Under the pieces are notes generated by a model, which saw only the letters and a list, made by a program, of their open reading frames with translations, was not told where the DNA came from and made no database searches. A DNA stretch of 20,389 nt, from the NCBI GenBank assembly GCA_050049355.1, contig JASFWK010000029.1, forward strand, positions 1-20,389, in the 5' to 3' direction. The translations under genes and the position numbers were made by a program. Positions 7,365 through 13,112 of this stretch are shown here, piece after piece. How positions within the stretch are numbered: position 1 is the stretch's first letter; each line of letters opens with the position of its first letter. The DNA is from JASFWK01 sp050049355 (GTDB lineage Bacteria > Chloroflexota > Anaerolineae > B4-G1 > DUEL01).

Positions 7365-7392
7365 AATATAACACATTCCCGGGGGATGTCAA
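7365..7392 (-). promoter_or_regulatory. Sigma70-type promoter of the aspS-glnA unit
   Basis: On the minus strand TTGACA (7392-7387) and TATATT (7370-7365) are 16 bases apart. The start point should be near 7358, placing the leader ORF's GGAGG almost at the 5' end of the RNA. The -35 box overlaps the TGA stop of the upstream NACHT/HEAT gene. Confidence 0.82.
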
Positions 7393-9803
7393 GAATTGGA
7401 TCCCGATTCTACAGTCACTCCGTGGCGGCAACAGAGCTCCTCCAGGGCTTCCAGCGCAGCACAGGAGACTTCGAGGTTCTCATCCGCCATCGCTTGACGC
7501 AACACAGGGATATGCTCGGCGCCTCCGGCCAGACCCAGGGCCCAGGCTGCAGCCTTTCGTATCGGAGGCCTGCCCTCTTGGAGCGCGCGGAGGAGCATCG
7601 GAAGAGCGGCCTTCCCTCGACCCACTGGCTCATCTCGCTCGGCCGCCCAGCTGATAAGCCAACTCGCTTCGGAGATCTGGAGGGGAGCCACGGCGAGTTG
7701 GGTCTCGACATTCATTTCTTCCAGTGCCGCAGCGGCGGCGGAGCGCACGATCCACTCCGGGTCCGTGTGGGTGATCTTGGTCAGGCGCTCCCGCGTCCAA
7801 GGTTGCTCCACCTCCGCCAACCCATAGACCGCCGCTCTCCGGGTAAGGAAATCCTCGTCCTTCAGAGCCTCCTTTAGGACCTCCCAACCCTCTTCACCAA
7901 GGCGAGCCAGAGCACGTGCGGCTCTTGTGCGCAGTTCCTGTTCTTCCTCGGCCAGTATGCGGGAGAGAAGGGGGAGGGCTACTTGTTTATCCATTGCGCC
8001 AATCGTAGTCACAGCTGCCGCTCGCACCCGAGGATTCGGGTCATCCAGCGCGGGATCCACCAAGGTCATCAAGTCTACTTCCCTCGCCAGTTTCCCCGCC
8101 GCATGGAGCACAGCGACCTTTACATCGACCAACTCGTGGTGTACACCTTGTTGGAAGAGATAGGTGACTCCTGGGTCATGGGTCTGAACCAAGGCTTCAG
8201 CCATCCGTTCGCGGACGGGTAGGAGAATGGTGGGACTCAGGAAGGTCCGGGCCAGTACAGCCATCACGCCGTTACGCCACTCAGCGTCACGTGGGACCAG
8301 AGCGACCCAGCGGGCTGCCCTGCACAGCCGACTGAACCACGGGTCGTCTGGCTGGGAAAGCCAGGTCTTGACCACGGGTTCCATCGGCCCGAGTTCGGCG
8401 TAGAATTCCACCACTGTCAGCCAGTGACGGTGGTCCCTGAGATCCACCAGGGTTGTGGGGGAAAGGCTCGCCAGCTGTCGGGCAGCCAGGAAGGCTTGCC
8501 AGAGTGGATGGGCGAAGGCGTATCGGTCGGCGCCCTGAGCCCGCAAAGGGCCACTCGGGGTGGTGAGGACTCGGATGGCATGCCTCTTGGCACGGCGCGG
8601 CCGCTCGGTCTGCGAGGATAGGACGGATTCAACGGCCTCCTCCATCTCCTGACGGGTAAGCTCAGACCGGTCTTCCCGCTGAAGCATCAAGGCGAGCTGG
8701 CCTAGCGCGGCGCTGACAGCGGCCGCCGTCCATGCGGACTCTTCGTCCGCCAGCCCCAGCAGCTGCCCCGTTGCCTCTGAGAAGAGATCCGATCGCGTCT
8801 GGGGGAGCTTCTGCTCGGTGAGGAAAAGCCAGCAGCGCAGGGTCAACTCTAGAGGGTTGGTCTGTGCCTGAACAGCGGAGACCAGAGACTCAGCGAGTGG
8901 ATCAAGGTCGGGTGGATTGGGGTCTTCCGCCGGCTCCAGGAGGTCTGCCCAGCGGCTCATCAATTCCTGGGCGTGGGTGGGCTTCCATTTCCCCAGGCGG
9001 ACTGCGACGAAAGCCTCGTCGGTGAGAGGGGCGAACCCTTCGATCCCAGCGGCTGCGATCCAGATGTTGCCGGGGAGGTCATCGGCCAGCTGCCCCAACC
9101 AAGCAGCCGCCTGCTCCCGCTGTGCCAACTTCAGTTCGTCCCAACCATCGGCCAAGATCAAAGCCTTGCCTTCTTCTAGATGCCGCCTGAGAATGGTTGC
9201 CCAGGTGGATCTGCCGCCGAAGGCAGCCAGCGTGGCCTGGACCAATCGGCTAGTGATCTTGCCTTCCTCGTCAGCTTGATCCCTCTCGTCTTCCGACAGG
9301 GTCCACTCCATGTCCGGCAGCGAGATGTAAATAGGTAGGCGATCTGGCGCGACCCCCAGCTTCCCCGAGGCATCACCGCGGGCGAAGACGAGGGCGAGGT
9401 ACGCCAGGAGAGACGTGCGGCCAGAGGCCAGGTCGCCCAGAATCGCCAAACGAGGATGTCCCCTGAGGAAGGTTCCCAAAGAGAGAGGTTCGCGAGTGGT
9501 TGGAGGTTTAGCCCCGGGGGCGCGAGCGGAGCGTGGGGGAAACAGCGGCGGCGTCACAAAGATCCGATCGAGGGCAGCAGCGTGGGAGAGCACGTGAGCT
9601 CTAGACGCCCATGCTGCGACCCGCTCTCGATATCGCTGCTCTGCTCCGGATGTGAGTCTCCTGAGTAGGATGCTTGTGGCTTTCCCCGCTGTTGCCAGGA
9701 AGCGGGAGAAAGGTGTGCGTAGAAGCTGGATCAGCCAAACGGCCGTCAGGGCCAGGGCGGCGCCGATCAGAGCGGAGATGGGTTCAAGACGCCAGGTGCT
9801 CAC
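7389..9803 (-). CDS. Membrane-anchored NACHT-type STAND NTPase with HEAT repeats
   Basis: An 804-residue protein in three parts. Residues 8-28 form one N-terminal transmembrane helix, followed by a ~90-residue basic linker. Residues ~118-330 form a P-loop NTPase: the Walker A region is LGDLASGRTS (123-131), with Arg129 in place of the usual Lys, and Walker B is ALILADGWDEL (214-224), whose small-residue and acidic DGWDE pattern is typical of NACHT domains. Residues ~550-795 are HEAT/PBS-like repeats with recurring VRAAAVTTIG, LRTRAARALARLG and IRKAAAWALGLAGG units. STAND proteins are nucleotide-dependent sensors or scaffolds, some of them antiphage, but no effector domain is apparent here. 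GTG at 9803 is chosen because AAGGAG lies 5 bases upstream. It is monocistronic, with its own promoter at 9882-9910. Its function is unknown. Confidence 0.85.
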   Translation of the reverse strand: MSTWRLEPISALIGAALALTAVWLIQLLRTPFSRFLATAGKATSILLRRLTSGAEQRYRERVAAWASRAHVLSHAAALDRIFVTPPLFPPRSARAPGAKPPTTREPLSLGTFLRGHPRLAILGDLASGRTSLLAYLALVFARGDASGKLGVAPDRLPIYISLPDMEWTLSEDERDQADEEGKITSRLVQATLAAFGGRSTWATILRRHLEEGKALILADGWDELKLAQREQAAAWLGQLADDLPGNIWIAAAGIEGFAPLTDEAFVAVRLGKWKPTHAQELMSRWADLLEPAEDPNPPDLDPLAESLVSAVQAQTNPLELTLRCWLFLTEQKLPQTRSDLFSEATGQLLGLADEESAWTAAAVSAALGQLALMLQREDRSELTRQEMEEAVESVLSSQTERPRRAKRHAIRVLTTPSGPLRAQGADRYAFAHPLWQAFLAARQLASLSPTTLVDLRDHRHWLTVVEFYAELGPMEPVVKTWLSQPDDPWFSRLCRAARWVALVPRDAEWRNGVMAVLARTFLSPTILLPVRERMAEALVQTHDPGVTYLFQQGVHHELVDVKVAVLHAAGKLAREVDLMTLVDPALDDPNPRVRAAAVTTIGAMDKQVALPLLSRILAEEEQELRTRAARALARLGEEGWEVLKEALKDEDFLTRRAAVYGLAEVEQPWTRERLTKITHTDPEWIVRSAAAAALEEMNVETQLAVAPLQISEASWLISWAAERDEPVGRGKAALPMLLRALQEGRPPIRKAAAWALGLAGGAEHIPVLRQAMADENLEVSCAALEALEELCCRHGVTVESGSNS

Positions 9804-9881
9804 ATGGACTCCTTGGTCGAAGGGGTCGTCAGGTCACGGCCCTACGAGGTCACTGACGATTTGGCGTAGACTCAAGAAGCT

Positions 9882-9910
9882 AGTATAACATACCCCCTCT
9901 CGGGACACAA
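9882..9910 (-). promoter_or_regulatory. Extended -10 promoter for the NACHT/HEAT gene
   Basis: On the minus strand TATACT (9887-9882) is preceded by TGT, making an extended -10. TTGTGT (9910-9905) lies 17 bases upstream as a weak -35. The start point would be near 9875, leaving a ~70-nt leader before the GTG. Confidence 0.65.
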
Positions 9911-10060
9911 GGATGTGTTGATCTGGGTGTTCGAGATAGATTGAAGCTCCTGACCTGAGATGAATTGCCACGAGAAGCATCCTGGCGATCAGGCCACCAC
10001 GTTCGAGGACTAGGGCGGGACTGCAGGACGCGATTGCCGTGTTCAGCCATTTGACCCTGC

Positions 10061-10089
10061 TTGTCCCTCCTCTCCAACAGTTGTATAAT
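10061..10089 (+). promoter_or_regulatory. Sigma70-type promoter for tsaE-tsaB
   Basis: TTGTCC (10061-10066) and a perfect TATAAT (10084-10089) are 17 bases apart. The start point would be near 10096, about 40 bases before the tsaE ATG. Confidence 0.75.
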
Positions 10090-10136
10090 CACTGGCGAGA
10101 GGCCTCGTAGATCTACCCTTGTTCCTGAGCCTATTC

Positions 10137-10643
10137 ATGACGCCAATCCTGAACGACCGAACGCTGGAGTTTGTGAGCCGCAGCCCTGAGCAGACTCGCC
10201 GGCTGGGGGCCCGGCTGGGCCAGCTGCTGCGGGGCGGGGAGGTGCTCTGTCTGGAGGGACCTCTGGGTGCAGGTAAGACGGTTCTGGCGCAAGGGATCGG
10301 CCGCGGCTGGGGTGCCACCGATCCGATCGTGAGCCCAAGCTTCGTCTTGGTGCGACAGCACCGTCGCCCTGTCGGTGATGAGTTACTGTTTCACGTAGAC
10401 TTCTACCGGCTGCAGAGGCCAGACGAAGCGCGAGGCCTGGGCTTGGAGGACTGGATGGAGGATCCGGATGTCGTGGTCGTCGTGGAGTGGCCGGAGCGGG
10501 CTGTGGAAGTCTTGCCTCGGCAGCGGTTGTGGATCAAGTTGAACTTCGCGAACGATGTCCGGCGTCAGCTCCTCTTCACGGCTCAAGGTTCCTCCTATCT
10601 AGACCTGCTGCGGCAGTTCCGCCACGTTGCTTTTGGTGTGTAG
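10137..10643 (+). CDS. tsaE: tRNA t6A biosynthesis ATPase TsaE
   Basis: A 168-residue P-loop ATPase that works with TsaB and TsaD in making N6-threonylcarbamoyladenosine at position 37 of ANN-decoding tRNAs. Walker A is GPLGAGKT at residues 41-48. The family landmarks SPSFVLV, LLFHVDFYRL, and EARGLGLEDW...VVVVEWPERA follow in the usual order, matching the common SPTF and HxDxYRL motifs. The ATG at 10137 is chosen by homology length. A TTG at 10119 in the same frame is possible, and neither has a strong Shine-Dalgarno. The promoter at 10061-10089 fits either. tsaB begins 8 bases after the stop, so the two are co-transcribed. The C-terminal ~25 residues are not distinctive. Confidence 0.94.
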   Translation: MTPILNDRTLEFVSRSPEQTRRLGARLGQLLRGGEVLCLEGPLGAGKTVLAQGIGRGWGATDPIVSPSFVLVRQHRRPVGDELLFHVDFYRLQRPDEARGLGLEDWMEDPDVVVVVEWPERAVEVLPRQRLWIKLNFANDVRRQLLFTAQGSSYLDLLRQFRHVAFGV

Positions 10644-10651
10644 ATCTGAAC

Positions 10652-11305
10652 ATGCTAGTTGCCATCGACACAGCCACACGTATTGCCAGCCTTGCTCTCC
10701 ACGATGGCCTTCGGATACAGTACGAGGCCACGTGGGAGGCAGGCCGAAATCATACGGTTCAGCTGACGCCACGGTTGATCAAGGCCCTGGATGATCTGGG
10801 GCTGGAGCCGGAGGGCCTGAGCGGCGCGGCGGTCGCGCTGGGCCCTGGCTCATACACTGGGCTGCGGGTAGGACTGGCTGTGGCCAAGGGACTGGCACTT
10901 TCGCAGAACTTACCTTTGGTGGGGGTACCCACGCTCGACATTCTGGCTGCGGCCCAGGGACGAGACCGGCGACCGTTGGTGGCCGTGCTTCAGGCTGGAC
11001 GGGGCCGCATCTGTGTCTCCACTTACCGATGGCGGAGCGGATGGCAACGACGGACGGGACCCCGCCTGGTTACTTGGAAGGAACTGGGGGGCGAAGTGGA
11101 GACTTCGACCCTCTTCTGCGGCGAGATCGATGAAAGAGGAAGAGAGATACTGGGCCATCTGGGGGAATTGGCGACGCTTCTGCCGTCGGCCCATCGCCTG
11201 CGTCGGGCAGGGTTTCTGGCCGATTTGGCTTGGGCACGCATTCGGCAGGACCAGGTGGACGACCCGGTGGCCGTCAAACCCATCTACCTGAGCCCGTCGA
11301 CCTGA
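10652..11305 (+). CDS. tsaB: tRNA t6A biosynthesis protein TsaB
   Basis: A 217-residue ASKHA-fold protein, the scaffold partner of TsaD in t6A formation. The N-terminus MLVAIDTATRIASLALHDG, a His in RNHTVQLTPRL, and the diagnostic GPGSYTGLRVGLAVAKGLA (from residue 64) are present. The length is near the family norm (~220-230). The ATG at 10652 follows the tsaE stop by 8 bases. A longer open frame reaching back to 10487 is only tsaE read in another frame, because the TsaB homology begins exactly at this ATG. No strong Shine-Dalgarno is visible, so translation may be coupled to tsaE. The usual partner tsaD is not in the window. Confidence 0.95.
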   Translation: MLVAIDTATRIASLALHDGLRIQYEATWEAGRNHTVQLTPRLIKALDDLGLEPEGLSGAAVALGPGSYTGLRVGLAVAKGLALSQNLPLVGVPTLDILAAAQGRDRRPLVAVLQAGRGRICVSTYRWRSGWQRRTGPRLVTWKELGGEVETSTLFCGEIDERGREILGHLGELATLLPSAHRLRRAGFLADLAWARIRQDQVDDPVAVKPIYLSPST

Positions 11306-11587
11306 CCCAGTATGGAAGCTCAAGACCGAGCACGCAGCCATTCCCACTTCCCTCGGAGCCAAGCATCTCTGGGATGCCAATGGCGCGAATCAACGAGTGA
11401 CGCGATTCTCGTTGGTGGCCCGTAAGCGAATTCGGTACATTCGTGTTGCGCGCGATTGAGCCCCCTGCGTTCGATGGAACCGTACGGCTGTCGAAGTGGC
11501 TTCCTACTAGAAAGACTTCGAGGTCGGAGGAGGCAGCAGATAGTGAGGCCCGGGGATTCGCCAGGGAAGGAAGCGACGGAGGAGGCT
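11306..11587 (+). other. Spacer between tsaB and rimI
   Basis: This 282-base stretch contains no gene I can support. The rimI frame stays open back to about 11456, but that part is Arg/Ser-rich and without family similarity. A weak promoter candidate is TTGGTG (11412-11417), 18 bases, then TACATT (11436-11441), which could give rimI its own transcript. Confidence 0.45.
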
Positions 11588-12142
11588 GTGTTCCCTCCAG
11601 TCCTGCCTGTCCTCGTGCGGCCAATGGAGGTAGTTGACATCCAGGCCGTGATGGACATTGAGAGGAGCTCATTCCCCAGTCCCTGGCCGGAGTCTGCTTA
11701 CCATTATGAGTTGCGCTATCGGTCGGATTCCCTTTTCTATGTACTTCAGGACCGAGGAGGGGGGTCGCCGATACTAGGGTACTTTGGCCTTCGTATCGGG
11801 GGCTACAGGGCTCATGTACGCACGATAGCCATCCATCCCGATTGGCGTGGACAGGGACTAGGGAAATTCCTGCTCCTGGTGGCCCTGGAGAAGGCGATTC
11901 GGCGCGGAGTAAGGCGGGTGACATTGGAGGTGCGTCCCTCCAATTCTGTGGCTCAACGTCTCTACGCTGATTTGGGTTTCGTCAGAGAGACCATACGTCC
12001 CGCATACTACCGGGATGAAGAGGATGCCTGGGTGATGTCCCTGGGTCCGCTGGACGGCGCTGATATGGCCCGTCTCAGAGGGCTTCGTCGGGCAGCGGAG
12101 GCTCGTCTGGTGAAGGGGTTGTCTGTCTGCACAGGGAGGTAG
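11588..12142 (+). CDS. rimI: RimI-type GNAT N-acetyltransferase
   Basis: A 184-residue GNAT protein. It contains the N-terminal VRPMEVVDIQAVMDIERSSFPSPWPESAY segment typical of RimI, the acetyl-CoA loop in TIAIHPDWRGQGLGKFLL (R87-G-Q-G-L-G92), LEVRPSN, and the C-terminal AQRLYADLGF..E..RPAYY.DEEDAWVMSL. RimI acetylates the N-terminus of ribosomal protein S18 in E. coli, and its gene commonly sits with tsaB/tsaD as here. GTG at 11588 is chosen because GGAGG at 11578-11582 lies 5 bases upstream. An ATG at 11624 would trim the first conserved strand. The protein ends about 25 residues later than usual with a basic tail. It overlaps neither neighbour; the next gene starts 4 bases after its stop. 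Confidence 0.88.
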   Translation: MFPPVLPVLVRPMEVVDIQAVMDIERSSFPSPWPESAYHYELRYRSDSLFYVLQDRGGGSPILGYFGLRIGGYRAHVRTIAIHPDWRGQGLGKFLLLVALEKAIRRGVRRVTLEVRPSNSVAQRLYADLGFVRETIRPAYYRDEEDAWVMSLGPLDGADMARLRGLRRAAEARLVKGLSVCTGR

Positions 12143-12146
12143 ATAC

Positions 12147-12749
12147 ATGTCCGAACTGGAGAAGGTCGCGGCTGAGATCAGGTCCTGCACAGCTTGCCTC
12201 CTCCATCGAGGCCGTACCCAGGCGGTGCCTGGGGAGGGGCCGGAGAATGCTCAGATCGTCTTCATCGGCGAGGCCCCCGGATTCCATGAGGATCAGCAGG
12301 GGCGGCCCTTCGTCGGCGCGGCAGGCAGCTTCTTGGAGGAACTCCTGGAAAGCATAGGCCTGAACCGGAAGCAGGTATACATCACGAACATTATCAAGTG
12401 TCGGCCGCCGGCCAACCGAGATCCCCTGCCCGAGGAAATCGGGGCCTGTGGCCCCTACCTTGAGCAGCAGCTGGCAGCCATCCAACCGCAGCTTGTGGTC
12501 ACGTTGGGGCGGTTCTCAATGGCTCGCTTCTTCCCTCAGATGCGCATCTCGAAGATCCACGGCCAGGCCCGTCGGATCGATGATCTTGTCTGCTTGCCGA
12601 TGTACCATCCGGCGGCGGCACTTCACCAGCCTTCGCTGCGGCGGGTGGTTCAGGAGGATTTTAGGAGAATCCCGGAGGTGCTGGCGAATGCTGAACAGGT
12701 GGCTGACTACCACCCGCCGCCTCGGGCGGAGCAGCTGCGTCTCTTCTAA
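12147..12749 (+). CDS. Uracil-DNA glycosylase family 4 (Fe-S)
   Basis: A 200-residue family 4 uracil-DNA glycosylase that removes uracil from deaminated DNA in base-excision repair. The four 4Fe-4S ligands appear at the characteristic spacing Cys14, Cys17, Cys85 and Cys101. Motif A is GEAPGFHED (41-49), and FVGAAGSFLEELL and NIIKCRPPANRDP follow. Motif B near the C-terminus is LPMYHPAAAL. The arrangement matches thermophile-type UDGa closely. The ATG at 12147 has GGGAGG 6 bases upstream and lies 4 bases after the rimI stop, so the two are co-transcribed. The last ~25 residues (PPPRAEQLRLF) match the short tail ending in LF often seen in this family. Confidence 0.95.
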   Translation: MSELEKVAAEIRSCTACLLHRGRTQAVPGEGPENAQIVFIGEAPGFHEDQQGRPFVGAAGSFLEELLESIGLNRKQVYITNIIKCRPPANRDPLPEEIGACGPYLEQQLAAIQPQLVVTLGRFSMARFFPQMRISKIHGQARRIDDLVCLPMYHPAAALHQPSLRRVVQEDFRRIPEVLANAEQVADYHPPPRAEQLRLF

Positions 12750-13112
12750 CACGACTCACGCGGTCATCACGGAAGTGAGCCCAGCGCCACAGAACGAGTA
12801 GAGAGGGGAACCCCTTGTGGGGCTTTGGGAGCGTTGACCGGCTGGCTGCGCGAGTGCAGAAGTGACGGGGGCGCCGATTGCGCGGGCATCACCGCGAGTG
12901 CGAGCAGACTTGCTGACTTCTCCGATTCCCTCTGGTCCCGTCCCAGACAGTGCGGTCGGGCTTGACTGAGTCTTTCATCCGCCGAGAGCACAGCGGCTTG
13001 CCAGCTCGCTTGCCGTTGAGTACAATAGTTTCAGCATGGTCCGGGGTCTTTCTAGAGTCAACTTGAGCTGACCACCGTCATTGTAGGATGTCCCCATCTG
13101 GAGACGCGACGG
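12750..13112. other. Intergenic region before the PP2C-like/propeller gene
   Basis: This 363-base gap holds a small hairpin (CCCC 12811-12814, loop TTGT, GGGG 12819-12822, then CTTT), a possible weak terminator for the UDG gene, and the promoter described at 12998-13026. No ORF with a ribosome-binding site or RNA gene is visible in the remainder. Confidence 0.55.
12998..13026 (+). promoter_or_regulatory. Sigma70-type promoter for the PP2C-like/propeller gene
   Basis: TTGCCA (12998-13003) and TACAAT (13021-13026) are 17 bases apart. The predicted start near 13033 leaves an ~80-nt untranslated leader before the ATG at 13113. Confidence 0.65.

Larger units (their letters stand above)
9804..10136. 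other. Divergent intergenic region between the NACHT/HEAT gene and tsaE
   Basis: This 333-base gap holds two back-to-back promoters, described separately: minus-strand at 9882-9910 and plus-strand at 10061-10089. Between them I see no ORF with a ribosome-binding site, no tRNA and no convincing repeat. Confidence 0.7.

Noticed and set aside
10487..10651. 55-residue N-terminal extension of TsaB
   Set aside because: It overlaps tsaE in another frame, and TsaB homology starts precisely at the ATG at 10652.
12849..12907. Recurring CGCGAGTGC words (12849, 12893 and also near 3912)
   Set aside because: Three copies of a 9-base GC-rich word without regular spacing or symmetry in 20 kb are not enough to call a repeat family or operator.
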